From Allium sativum (taxonomy: Eukaryota > Streptophyta > Magnoliopsida > Asparagales > Amaryllidaceae): 64,000 nt of DNA. Shown in pieces: positions 48,189 through 60,911 of this stretch (the stretch's first letter is position 1; every line of letters begins with the position of its first letter). Where the stretch lies: the NCBI GenBank assembly GCA_030737875.1, contig CM060912.1, positions 875,401,199 through 875,465,198 of the forward strand, written 5' to 3'. The position numbers and the translations under genes were made by a program. The notes under the pieces are model-generated. The model was not told the origin of the DNA and made no database searches. It saw nothing but the letters and a program-made list of their open reading frames with translations.

Positions 48189-51000
48189 CATATATTTCTC
48201 ATTGCTTTAATCATCCTCCTACTTGCCCTTTTTTCTTTTGATATTTTAATGGAGATTCTTGTTTCATCTAATCCATCAATTACTATGTGTTTAGCGTAAA
48301 TAAGATAAAATTTAGAAAACCTACACATATGCTTTGACAATATAATTAGATAGGACATCCATAAAGTACATGTCCCTGGTCCATGTGTTATATATAAAAG
48401 AAGCTAGCTATTTGACAATGTCTTGAATAATTTAACATACTACCTCAATATTGTATTCCACATCATCAATCTGCATCGACTTCAAATGGTTCTCAATAGG
48501 CAGTGATTCTGGTGCTAAATTGATCTTTTGGTAGCAGTACAAATTAGATGTTAAGGATAAATTATGCATCCTTATATTAGGTCTCTTATAAAATTGCATT
48601 AATATAGCCAACTCAACATTGTAATAACCCTTGGTTACCACTCTGTTTAAATGTTGGAACTAGGCCGACTCGTAACGGTAGAAATGAGTGGAATTTAAAA
48701 AAGCTACTATTTTAGATCTTTAATGGGCCTATGAAGTTTAATTTGTTTAGAATTTCTCAAAGTTTCTTTAAATTAAATCGGTATATTATTTTATTATATA
48801 ATTAAAGGAATTCTAAATTTAACTCAAATAAATATATAATATGATGAATGAATCAAATACATTCATATGATTGAATGGTAAAAACAACATATGAGCGGCC
48901 CATAAATGTATAAACATGTAACAATATAGGAAAAGTAACCTTCTTATTTCTTTTCATTGACATAAACACTTAATTAGGGGATCACAATGCCATAAATGTG
49001 GAGAGTGAAACCTTCCATTTCTTTTTCCAATTAGATTAAGTGGTGCTCTAATGAATTTGCTATAGAAATACTACATGCATTGGTTGTCCAATTTTATTTT
49101 ACATACTAGTAATCATCTGATCGCACATAAAAGTGAAATTTTAAATCCTGGATTAGAACAACACATTCACCCGTATGTACAATTAATTGCAAGTTAGTTT
49201 CAAAATTAAAATAACAAATGAATATGTGAAGTTTGTAATTAGCATGTTTGTAACGTCTCTTATTCCAAGGTTCAGAACTAAGCGCTATAGATGTTGCAAT
49301 CATTTATAATATTAATTTCTGACGATTGAACAAGGGTGTGTTAACTTTATCAATACCAATAGAAGATTAACATGAAATAAAACTTAAAGTAATTCCCAAA
49401 ACAACTTTTTACATTTTAAATTCATGTATTACATAACCACATAACATTTCCTAGCTTTTCGATAAAATATAAATACAAAATACTTCTAGAGCGACGTATG
49501 AAGATGCCATTAGATTGATTAGAGCACTTATAGTAATAACTATTATTGCAACATCAACATAAGTTCAAACATGAGTCTAAAACACGACAAAATCTAAAAT
49601 AAGTGCCTAGAATAACTAGCGGTGTCTCCCATCGATTTATTTGCCTAAAGAAATAAAAACCTAAAAACTTACTCGCAAATTGCTCAACCGAGCTTCCGAG
49701 AGTTAAAGGGGAAAAACAAGAATTTTGGGTCAGATACATAGTTTGTATGAAAAATAATATACCAACTCAAATAAACAGATATCTAATAAGACCACACCAT
49801 TGAGCAGAACAAGTTTCCCCTTACTAGTTTCTTTAATCAAAGAATTTAGTAAACCAACCAATTAATGCTTCATGTGCAATCACAATTGTTAATAAACATA
49901 ATAATCATAATCAATCATGAATAGTGGTATATATGCATGTCTTGACTATCTGTTTCAAGGGTAATGCTGACTATCTGTCTCAACCTAATCCTGACTGGTC
50001 ATCTCATTTCTTATCATGACTATTTGTCAAACTCTAACTATTTGTCTCTCGTGGGTAATCTCTGACAGTTTGTCTACCCTTGGCTATTTTTATAACTTCG
50101 AATTGATGACTTGGGCCTACCAGGTTTATCAAGTTATGTAACTAGCCATTAAAACAAAACTGGATGGTTTTTCTAGGCTGAATAAGAAACTAACAGCTTT
50201 GCGAGCCGAGCAATATCATATATCACTGCATCCATTTATGTGCATACCATATTTTTGGTCATACCCTAGCTTCGCTAATGCACTAGAATGTTGGAAAAAT
50301 TCAGCTAGGGTGATAGCTGAAGTATAGGATGTGATCCTATACTGGTCTCATCCGGTTTTCTAATTTTCAAGTCGTTACTATCCTTTTCTCATTATCCAAT
50401 GTTAAGTGATTATCAATTTAGTGAAATACTAGGATAAATATACTTTAAAACATCTCCAAGAAACATATACCTATATAATTCAATCCCTTTGAATATCATC
50501 TTCAATACAAGGTAAACCAATAACTCTTTACTACATAAAACAAATATGCTTAATATATGCCTTTGAATCAATATTGATGATATTCTACAATCTTTGAAGT
50601 AATATTTTTTTTGGCATAGCTGACTGGTTTTCAAGTTGACCGTAAACACCTTTTATTATGACTAATAATAAAAAAATACAATATAGTATAGGTGACTGTA
50701 GTTAGCAGTTAGCTAATTCGGTTTTTAAGGTGGTTCGCCCACCGTCTACGGCATTTATAGTGGGATGTCCACTAATTCTAAACTAGATTATAGTCCAGGA
50801 GCTAGTTTAAGTTACTAAACTACTATGTCACTCCATGTGGGGAGGAGATTACATTTTATATTACATACTTCAATAAGAAATAGGGTTAAATAAGTACGTA
50901 ACAAATCAAAAAATAAATACAATGGTACACTATATATGTTGTGTACAATTACATGGGAAGCAGCAGGGAAAGGTAAGAAGTGACTTAATAGCAGCTGCAA
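48189..51000. other. Unassigned region
   Basis: AT-rich with only short ORFs without recognisable domains. 49945-50090 repeats 'gactatctgtc/gactatttgtc' about six times. No transposon termini could be fixed. Confidence 0.45.
49945..50090 (+). repeat. Short degenerate repeat of a gactatctgtc word
   Basis: About six variants of (t)gacta(t)(c/t)tgtc spaced 16-35 bp apart. No known role. Confidence 0.6.
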
Positions 51001-51727
51001 AGTTTCTTGTGCTCCACACCTAGTGTAGCAACACTAAAAGCCTACATCATGGATCCAGCCTAGCTTCAAGCAGAAGCTTGAAAGTCCCATTATATAGCCA
51101 AAACAAGTATATGTCCAGCGTAGGAGGAAAGGATGATCATAGGTATCAAACAATGTCAAGTGCAAATGCATCACCAGTGTCGATGACTGACCATGTAAAT
51201 AGTTCTAGCACACCATACTCTCGACAGCTAGTTTTGCACCAAAGAAAATACCACAAAAAACTGTAAGCAAATACATAAGTCCACAATCTGGGTGCATAAA
51301 CAGGATCACCACCGATATAGTTAGCTAAGTCAGTGCTTGCACATCTCGTTTCTGGCTAACAAACAGGGTGATGACCCAAACAAGCAACACCAGACATGTA
51401 CTATGTAAATACTAACAGCAAAATTACATCATAGATGAGCTGAACTCCAACCGAGGGGAAAACCAAATTCCTTAACAGGATTCGCAACAAACACACAAAA
51501 GATAAACTGATAAATTCTGTCTACCTACAAGACTTCACCTGACAGGCATTAAATATCCACATGGCCAACAGGTACCATCACAGGCACAAGTGCTGAAACG
51601 TGAAAATAAGTAAAACCTTGAGGGAGTTGCTACAAGCCAGGAAACTTCGTGTTAGTGACAAACTCCTTCCCATCAAAGAGTGTAACAGTTTAATAACTGG
51701 TTTCTAGAATGGAAACCGAGTAGTTAC
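51001..51727 (-). other. Possible intron and second exon of an unidentified minus-strand transcript
   Basis: Downstream of the leader at 51728-52030, the minus strand has a good donor (TTCAG/GTAACTA at 51727) and an acceptor-like TATTTGCTTACAG ending at 51261. Joining them continues the ATG frame of 51740 for only about 22 codons before a stop, so if real it is a short peptide, an untranslated transcript, or a broken gene. The plus strand also shows an open 62-codon frame ending at a donor-like GTAAGC (51263), so orientation is not fully settled. Confidence 0.3.
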
Positions 51728-52030
51728 CTGAATTAGACATAAGCCCTGGAAAGGAGAGATTCAGTAAAGATTTGTGAGTATTGCAAGCTGGAAAGAAGGG
51801 GTTGAAGAAATTAGGGTTTGAGGAGCTCAGATCCGTTCACGGTAGCATATATCTGAATGTCGTAGCATAGGAGGCGTAGAAACACTACGAGTGGCGAAAA
51901 CAAGGAGTTTCAGAGGAGGGAGATGAATGATGACATGAGGATTTAGTGGAGACGAGGGAGAAGATTGAAGAAATAAAGAAGTGAGAGAAAGAAGGGGATA
52001 GGCCTTGTCGCCATTTACGGTGTTTCTACA
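51728..52030 (-). promoter_or_regulatory. Leader-like (5' UTR) segment of a possible host transcript
   Basis: Read on the minus strand it has a long pyrimidine-rich stretch (51960-52000), the word AAACCCTAATTTC (a telo-box-like element common in plant 5' regions), a short upstream ORF in good context (AAATGGCG at 52014; 23 codons, N-terminal MATRPIPFF, then hydrophobic, ending 51943), and an ATG (51740) 13 bases before a donor site. This is the only part of the window that looks like the start of an ordinary plant gene. No protein family could be attached. Confidence 0.35.
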
Positions 52031-53606
52031 CGCAATGAAGCTTTTGCATCTTAGAAGTAATATACCTCAAAAGAAAAGGGTATTTTATCTAATTCCTTCA
52101 AACCCTTTCGAAATCATTCAAAATGAGGTCATATAAGCTTTGGTTTAAGGTCATTCAAAATAATTCTAAATAGCTAAAGTTTTATGGATTTATAAGTTTG
52201 AAACAAAACAGATCGCAACAATTAGCTTCGCATCTATATGGTGTTTGAAGCAAAAAATACTCGCCTTCAGGCCTCTAAGACTTCGAAGCAAAATAAAGTA
52301 GTCAAAGGTGCTTTTATTTGCAAAACAAGGGCTTTGACCCCGATACTCTTGAGCTTTCAAAAAAGTTCTCAAAATTGCTTAAAACATTCGAAACTAGGTT
52401 ATGCAAAAAAAAAGTAAACAGCTTCAAATTGAAAGTAAGATAGCTCGAAGCAACTGCTTCGAAGTAATCAAAACAAAATGGTTAGTTTCTTTTGAAATTG
52501 CTTGAAAAGTGTACTCCCTTGTGAAGTGAAATGAAACTTTGGATTGAAACCGGGCTTTAAAGTACTCCTTCGCATCTTCCTGCTTCAAAACACTTCATGT
52601 ACGCTGATTATCCTTAGCATCACATGCTTCTTCACATGTCAAAGGGATGAACCAGCTTCATTCGAAACCATTATTCAAAGCAAAACGACTGCTTCCAGGT
52701 GGTAGAACGATAATTAACATGAAAGCTGTTAACCGTTGTTTAAAGAAATGCTTTTCACCAACCCTTTGTTACTTAGCAAAATCTTATTGGTTATAAATTT
52801 TATTTTCAAATTTTGTCATAAATTTGAAATTTCAAGATAATAAAATAATTCTATCTTCTGAAACCAATTATTTAATTAAACTTAATTAAATACTTAACCT
52901 TTTATAGCTTATTGAATTCATGTTAAATCATAAATCATGGGAAAAATCCTCATAAATCCAAATAAATCCCTTTTCATGTTTTCTTCAACATATATTTAAT
53001 TCCAAAAAAAAAATTTATTTAATTACCTTAATCAATCAAAACTAAATTAATTAAGTTTATAGATTTAGAAAATTCATAAAATAATCATGTTTTTTTATAG
53101 AAAATTCTAATATTTAAATCTCAACACTAAGATAGTATTCCTCACCTTATCCTAAAATCTCAAGACCTTTGAGTGCGTATGATCGAGTTTCTATGTAAAT
53201 CCTTCATGAAAATGAACTTATCATCAAAAAGTATATATGTATGAACATATTTCTTCTAAACATGGCATAATAAATATATAAATGCAACAACAATTGGATT
53301 TAATCATAAGCCCGAATTAGTAAATATAAATAAGAGTGAATATTATTATTCACCTTGAATGGTTTAAGAAAAAACTTAAAATTGAGGTTAATTAATCCTA
53401 AGCTTGATTCCTTTTTCTAGATTGTATTTTCCCATTTCTTCCTAAGCAATGGTCGACCCTTATTTCTTTGTTTAGTTTATAAATGAAAGTGTGAAGTGAG
53501 AAATGCGATGCGATAAGGGTTATGTGCATAGAAAATGTCCTTTTCCTATTTTGCCCCTCAAATAATCCTTTTTTAATCTAACCAATTCTAATTGATCTAG
53601 TTAGTT
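52031..53606. other. Unassigned AT-rich region, probably old LTR debris
   Basis: No ORF of interest. 52230-52720 is dotted with cttcgaag/gcttcaa words (for example 52290, 52445, 52462, 52625), reminiscent of motif clusters in the LTRs elsewhere in the window. A TATA-like 'tttataaatg' occurs at 53478. No termini found. Confidence 0.4.
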
Positions 53607-54561
53607 CGTACACATTAAGTCGAATATGATAATAGCCAAGTTGGCCGACTTGTACGTGAAGTGGACTGTGTAAATTCATGGAGTGCCAGAGATTATCGTG
53701 AGCGACCAAGACATGTTGTTCACTAGTTAGTTTTGGAAGAGCTCACAAGAAGCCTTAAGATTTGAGCTGCACCTAAGCACAACTTATCACCCTCAAACAG
53801 AAGGCCAAAGTGAAAGGGTGAATCACATATTGGAGATCTCTTACGAGCTTATATTATAGATTTTGAGGGTTCACGATATGATCATTTGCATCTTGTTGAA
53901 TTCGTATACAACAACAGTTATTAGTTTAACATCGGCATGACACTGTATGAAGCTTTATATAGTAAGTCATGCAACGCCTTCTTATGTTTGTGGGAAACAG
54001 ATGAGAAATTGACACCTGGGCCAGATATGGGTTGAGAGACCTAAAAATTTTGAAATCATCCGGCTATGGTTGAAAGCTGATCAATTAAAACACAAATGCT
54101 ACATTGATAAGAGGCGTAGAGATTTGGGATTCTCCATTGGCGATATCGTCTTTGTCAAGATTTCCACTTTGGGGAATGTGATTCTGTTTGGTAGAAATGG
54201 GAAGTTAGCACCGAGATTTGTTGATCCTTTTTCGACTCTTAAACGAATTGCTGACTTAGCTTGTAGAGTTTACTTACCTCAGAAGATTGTTGGAATGCAC
54301 AACGTATTCCATGTTTCCGACTTAAGGAAGTTTGTGCATGACTCAAACATAACTACTATGCCAGATAAGTTGGATGATATCGAGGTGGAATCAGAAGCTT
54401 CATGGATTCGTAAGCCTATCCGTATCATCGATCGAGATATGAAACAACTTAGACGAAAGTTAATGAAGCCTGTAAGGGTCCAACGGAGTGAAAGTGAGGG
54501 CGATTGTACTTCGAAGACCAAGGAGAGTATGAGGACGTCATATGCAGAACTCTTTGCTTAG
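53607..54561 (+). pseudogene. pol: Chromovirus integrase C-terminal half, 5'-truncated copy
   Basis: The plus strand from 53607 shows integrase-core phrases: IHGVPEIIVSDQDMLFTS (second catalytic Asp in SDQD), STTYHPQTEGQSERVNHILE (Glu of the triad in EGQSERVN), then stops and frame changes. It is open from 54070 to 54561 (163 codons) with GFSIGDIVFVKISTLGNV, GKLAPRFVDPF, VGMHNVFHVSDLRKFVHDS and RDMKQLRRKLMKPVRV. In the chromodomain core the tryptophans present in the relative at 60912 (QWS, TWE) are Arg and Ser-Lys (QRS, TSK), so the methyl-lysine pocket is lost. Everything upstream of the integrase core is missing; a 3' LTR follows. Confidence 0.88.
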
Positions 54562-54781
54562 AAAAATATTCAGTTTATTGCTATAATTTTCATTTACGAT
54601 ATCATGTATGTATCTTCGTGTAGTATCCTGCATGCTAAAGTAGGTTTTCTCTTTTTTATTTTGGTTGTTGTGTGTTTGTTTGACTATAATAACTATCTGG
54701 ATTTAAATTTGGTTAGGGAAGCAGGATAACCTTATCGACTTATTTAGGGATTTTGAGGGACAACTTCCTAAAAAGAGAGAA
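54562..54781 (+). other. 3' internal end and polypurine tract of the truncated chromovirus
   Basis: Ends 'gggacaacttcctaaaaagagagaa', a decayed version of the tract at 60713-60725; the LTR follows at 54782. Confidence 0.65.
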
Positions 54782-57450
54782 TATTACGACATGTATTCTA
54801 TGTTTTGAAGGACCACAAAATATTAGTATTAATTTTCTATAGAGTCGTATAATTCTATAAATTTAGGAAATGAATATTAGGGCCACTCCTTACTTCCATG
54901 ATTTTTGTCAAAAAAATTATGACCTATTTACCCTTAACAAACTAGTTTCGTCCATAACTTTTGATGGGAAAGGAATTTGGATCTAAAACCACTTCCATTA
55001 GGTTCGGTAGATGATTTCCCTTTCGTAGAGTGGTCATATTAAGAAAAAAGACTTCATTTGGGAGATATGGTTGTTTTAAGGTGTAACAAGGTTTAAATAG
55101 CTTAAAAGGGTGATTTGTGTCATTAAGGAGATGGGCCTAATGCCTATTTCAAGATTAGGGTTAATGAAGGATGTTGGAGCCAATGAGACATTTCATTTGT
55201 TATTTCATAACTCTCAAAATATATCTCATCTTCAACAATGGCTTCCTCCTTCTAAAATGAATATTAACCCCTTAGTTTAATCAACTAATTACATTATTAA
55301 GAGGAAATTAGGGCAAATCAATATTAAATTCAAAAAGAGAGCTGCTACAACAACATAGAAACTCATTCCAATAGTTGTTAATTCAGACCTGAATGGGCAT
55401 TTGGGATTAAGACGAGTGATCAATGATTTCCTTACTAATCGGATTGAATTAGCTTCAAAACACCTCCTAGGATCCTAGAAAAATAATGATAAATCATGTT
55501 TTATTACATTATCACACATATATGAATTTGGATTGAATTGGATCTCATTTGTAAAAATTAAGATTTTAGGATACCCTTATGTATTCATACGAACAAGATA
55601 CCATTTCTTTTTACTTGTTCTTTTGTTCTCTTGGTTTTATGTGATGCTTGTTTAAGTGTATTTTACATGTCATATGTTTGCTACAAAAATATGTGAATGG
55701 GTTTAAACGTTGATCGAATTATGGAAATAGGTTATAAGATGATATGGTCGCTCCTTGATTTTGGGTCAGACAATTCCGAGAGGTTGCCCAGATTTGCTTG
55801 CAAATTGGCAGATACGACTGAGTAGGTCCCTTGATATTGTGGTCAAGTTTCAACTCATTTTGAGATCTTATGCTCGTGTTATGGCATTGGAAAGTTCAGG
55901 TCGAAGTGATTTCAGATCAGTATGTTTCATAGCAAAGCAGCTTGGATCGGAGTTATCAAAGTCAAAGTTATTCGGATAGGAGTAATCCAGATCGACATAA
56001 ATCGGGATTGATGTCAATCTGGATCAACGTGAATTTGGATCGGCCAGAATTAGCTCAACATAGTCGGATAGAAGTAACTTCAAATAAGTGAAATTTTTGC
56101 ATACAATGTCCGTTTTGGATGCCTTGTGCATTAGACTCATGGTAGCGAGATACACACTATGGAAGAAAGTAAATTTGGATAGGAGAAACTTCAAGTTGGG
56201 GTACTTCGGACAGGTTTATGAGTGATAGTTCAGATCGACGGGTTCAAGTGGTTTAATCATAATGACAACTCCATCTTCATGAATAACCACTCCAATACGA
56301 CGAGCTATATCCCAAGACGTAGATAATGGCAATTAGTCAAAGGTGAAGCTATTAGAGAGGGGTAAAGATACACAATTAGGTCTGACATAGAGATAAGTTT
56401 TCTATAAATAGTCCAGATTAAGAAGGTTCCAAGTTGGGAACCATATGAGTAGTTCTCTTTATTCAAACAATTAGACTTGTGTCTGTGATTCTTCGGATTC
56501 AACCTAAGCCCTAATTCTCCATCCTATTCATTTCTAATTCATTATATATCACATCAAGAGGATAGATCATCATTCGGGAAGATCAGATCGTCATAATACA
56601 TCAGTTATAGGGGGTTTTCACGTTGTCTAGATCTGATTTCATCAAATTTACATTAGATCTTAGATTTGATAAGCGATAGATATCTCTCACATAGAAACTA
56701 CAAATTATATGGGTAAATTAGGATTGATTCATATATTGTATGATAAATTCACCCTAGATCATATCATATATGTTTAATTCAGATTTAAACGTCTTAGGAA
56801 AACCTAATTTAATCACATGGACGCTAAATTATAGGATTAATCATGTTCTTGTATATGTTTAGATCCAAATCATGTTAAACCCATTATTTATTATATGTTT
56901 ATGAAATGTGCATGTTCGTATGACCAAAATTTGATGAATTGTTGTTTGTTCTGATTAAATTGATTGCATTGCTTGAGTAGTTTATTAGAATTATTGTGGC
57001 AGAACTTAGGATTAAAGATCAGAGCAAATCAGGGGTTCAGATGATCGGATTCAGACGAAACTTGGCAGAGGCGCTCTGAATGAAGCAAGAAGAAAACCCA
57101 AAAATTTTGGGTTAAAAATACACTAACAGATGGATCGATCCCAATACTTGGATGATGGATCGGCACCGATCCACCATAGTACATTGGTATTAGGTTTTTA
57201 TAATCGAATCAACAACGGAATTTACGATTTTCAACCCTAGATAATAAATCTATATGAAAGATAATAAATCGAGTAGTATACCTTCTGCAGCTTTCACTAA
57301 TTTACGAATTGAATCTTGATCTAGGATGAATTGTTGCAAGCACTACTGGACTGTGGCGCCTCTACTGGTGTCCACGAACGGTTGTCTGGCGATCGTCGAG
57401 CGATGCCGAGGAAGAAGTGGCAGAGGTACTAGAAAAATCTGTGAATTTCA
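54782..57450 (+). mobile_element. 3' LTR of the truncated chromovirus (right end approximate)
   Basis: It starts TATTACGACATGTATTCTAT, homologous to TGTAACGACCAGCATTTTAC of the minus-strand LTR at 57895-60712, and the next 50 bp align ('gaaggaccacaaaatatta.tatt'). At 55770-56230, about 1 kb in, there is a cluster of ggatcgg/cggatagg words at the same distance from the LTR start as the gatccat cluster of the relative. The right end was not found; 57120-57180 still has 'atggatcg' words. Confidence 0.6.
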
Positions 57451-57894
57451 TTTTTGTTTGTTTTTATTTTGATATCTTTGTTCCTGTCAAAGAATAAGAG
57501 GTTAGTGCCCCTTTTGTAAAAACAAAAGAGAAATAATAAGGACGTTATTCACATGATTACCATTCAACCATATAAAATATCAACGTTTGACATTTCTTTT
57601 GTTTAAATGGTTCTCCCCTTTTTCAAACGTTCTATTATGTGACCCTATAGGTTATTACAACGTTGGCAATAATTTAAATCATATTTAAATTATAAACAGT
57701 GAGTGACATCTAGTAATACATCGATGTTACCCAAGTTATAATAAAATAAACGATTCAGTACAACATTTTTTTTGATTAGTGTTTCAATATAATTTAATCA
57801 TTTTAACCAATATATCCAAGATTAAACTCGAGGCATGGAATATATCATTATTTTTATAATTTAATCCTTTTATCCTGATCGATGAGTATATTTT
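57451..57894. other. Short unassigned interval
   Basis: AT-rich, no gene or terminus recognised between the two oppositely oriented chromovirus LTRs. Confidence 0.4.
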
Positions 57895-59189
57895 TGTGAT
57901 GATCGCCCCGTACCTCCCGCACAAACCAAGGAGAAGTTCGCTGTATGACGTGCCAGGCCGATCGGGATGATCATTAGGGTAGAATAACACACACGGAACC
58001 TGTCGTACAACTTACAGCGCATGGATAAAATATAATAGAACATATACAACTTGAGATAATAGTGAAGCATAATTGAGCAGATTCTTAAACTTTTCATATC
58101 ATCATGAAAATATCCATTCATCACTGCACTACATCAGAATCTGTACAAGATGCCCCAGTACAAGTTCACTCAGAGTAGCACATCAACAATAACAATGGAA
58201 ACAACAATATGTATAGTAGGAAACTAATATGTAAGCTTCCAGCTCGTCTTCGCTCAGCTGCATTGTCCTCATCAAGATCTACTACCTACTACCCAGTCTT
58301 CCTATCCACAACATAGATGAACAACCCAGGGTAATAAGAGGGAAGCATAAAACCTTGAGTCAGAAAATAGGCATAAGGAGCGATAAAACAACTAACAACA
58401 TCATCAATAAAGTATATGAGAAATAAGCAGTTCAATCATCTGATCTGCCAACACATCAACATAGAAGACACTTAAACCTATCTCCTCCACAACCTACGGT
58501 TATAGCCTTGCCAGAGAATTTGAGAATAAACAAACAACAATATTCATAACAACCAATTATCAAGCATAGACTACTCTAATCAAGTTCAACACCTCCCAAG
58601 CACAAGCCCCAAAGGCCTAAACCAACATCAGACAAGCACCCAAGAAATATCTCCTTTGATGTCGAATAATCCACACAAGAAAACAATAACATCCATGATT
58701 CTGGCTATCACCATCTGCCTTGCATTGAATCCATCGTTAATCATATGACTGGCCCATCTTTCCATCTTTCAAGGGCTAATGGTAACCCCGGTTCTAGCAA
58801 AACTCCATACGCCATCATGACTCATATCTAGGCCCATCGTGACTACCTAGGTACTCGACCAATCATCTAGTCTTATGGTACCTCCATTATACCCCTGCTT
58901 TGAGTCCACCAGAACCTCCGACTAACAAAAATTCCTTGGCACTTCAATAACTCTAGCCATCATCATCGGTGACTATCCGTAAGCTCAAGCGCCTTCTCGA
59001 GCGACCATTATCCACGATTTCCAATCATCTTGAGTCGTCTTCCCAACTTCATTGCATCACATCATGATCAACGAACACTTCACTCTACTTCGAACATTCC
59101 ATTTGAATTCACCTTAAAGCTACGCCCATCGTCTAACCAAAAATCAACATCATTTGGACAATAATTTGATGGACCATTCCTGACCATAT

Positions 59190-59740
59190 ATGTATCGCCG
59201 TCGATCCATATGGATCGCACAACTGATCCATTAATTCAAACGGACCCATCATCCATGCCAATCAATCACAAGCATTCATCACATCACTGGATCACACCGA
59301 TCCTCCAATGGATCACATACCAAACTTGCACCGATCCATCATCAACATCTTCGAAGTCCACCGACCTGATCCATCTATGTACCGCGAGTAATCCATAACC
59401 GACGATCCATCCAAAACAGTCCTTAGTTCTTGCCAAAACAAACTGATCCATGCCCTTCGAATTATCGTTTTTTTCACAGTCCGAATAATCCATGCTATGG
59501 ATTACATCCGATCCATAGTCACTGTGGTCCATCTTTCGATCCACTTCACCAAAGCAGACCGATCCATCACTTCGTGTGATCCATCCATACTATAGCCAAT
59601 CCATGCCTTGCACACGAGGCAAGCCCGGTCCAAGCCTACCATCGTGCCACGCGACCCATCTACGTGCGACCCATTACCCAGATCTACTTTTGCCGAACCG
59701 ATCCATACAATTTACGCTTTAACGATGAACATCTATGCAT
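59190..59740 (-). repeat. Cluster of gatccat (atggatc) motifs in the LTR
   Basis: The heptamer gatccat or near variants occur at irregular 20-50 bp spacing, several forming atggatccat-like palindromes. Not a regular tandem array. The plus-strand relative has a different but related cluster at 55770-56230. Confidence 0.75.
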
Positions 59741-60318
59741 CCATCTCATCCAAATCGACCAATTTCAACCAAACAATCAGTACCACAACAACCAATCAAC
59801 AACCAACATTAGCACAACAATTAATCATCATACAATCATATGAAATTCACTAAATCATGATAAAGCAATAAACGAATCAATAATTGGATCTAAACTTGCA
59901 TAAACATATGAATTAACCGTTATAACTTGATAAATTGGATCGTATGGTGTGATCCGAATTGAAAACATACTTACATCAATTAGATCTTGATGAAAACAAC
60001 TTGAAATGATGAAATTAAGATCAAACAAACCCACATACTCGATTGAATCCATGTGAGAGATGCTTATCACTCACCAAATCCATGAAATAGCTTCAAACCA
60101 ACAAATCTCTAATATGGACAGCGAATAACAGCGAAGAACGACCTCTGAATCAACTCAATTGATGTGATCTACTTTTCCTCGATGTTGATCTTCAACCCTA
60201 GTTTGTAAATCTATGAATTGAATTGAAATGGAGGTGTATTTGGTTGAGCAGGAGAATCACAGACTCCCAACCAAATGAGAAATGAAGAGACTAAACAATT
60301 CTCTGTACCCCTACCCTC

Positions 60319-60328
60319 CTATTTATAG
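60319..60328 (-). promoter_or_regulatory. TATA box, chromovirus LTR
   Basis: The minus strand reads CTATAAATAG, 385 bp inside the LTR start. Confidence 0.7.
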
Positions 60329-60712
60329 CCAACAACCCCTAGCCTTAATGGGTCTCACTAATTAGCCCACTAATGACTAATTAGTCTATCCAAAAAAACT
60401 AGCAATACTGAAATAGCATTTCCTTCCAAACCGCTCAGCCAAATCTTTAATGTGACCACTACTCTACGGAATAGGAAACAACACTTCAGGTCCAATGAAA
60501 TAAATCCTAGTACCTGGTTTGATCCTAATCAAAAGTTATGCCCCAAACAAAAATAACAAGGGCAAAATGGTCATAGACAAAATTGATAAAAATCATGGAC
60601 ATGTCCCACATCCCCATGAACAACATATAAAAATATGAGAATGATATTACCCTTAGAGTATTAAATAAAAATATTTTACAATCCTTTGATAGGTAAAATG
60701 CTGGTCGTTACA

Positions 60713-60725
60713 TTCTCCCCTCTTT
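60713..60725 (-). other. Polypurine tract of the minus-strand chromovirus
   Basis: The minus strand reads AAAGAGGGGAGAA directly before TGTAACGACC, preceded by 'cgagggcgaaattcct'. Confidence 0.92.
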
Positions 60726-60911
60726 AGGAATTTCGCCCTCGAAATCCCAAGTAAACATAAGCAATAAAACCTACTCTGCATGTCTATCATCCACAAGCAA
60801 CCAATCTACCACCCAATCTAGCATCCAACATGCCATCCATCCATAGCCTTAGCCTAGCACGTAGAATTCTAGTAATAGTACAAGCTAGAATGGTGTAAGG
60901 GTGACACGACA

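Larger units (their letters stand above)
57895..60712 (-). repeat. 3' LTR of a minus-strand chromovirus, about 2818 bp
   Basis: The minus strand starts TGTAACGACCAGCATTTTAC (60712) straight after the polypurine tract and ends ...GGGGCGATCATCACA (57895). TATA decamer at 60319-60328. 59190-59740 holds more than a dozen gatccat words. The left boundary is judged from the TGTGATGATCGCCCCG terminus alone; the flank is atttt. Confidence 0.75.
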
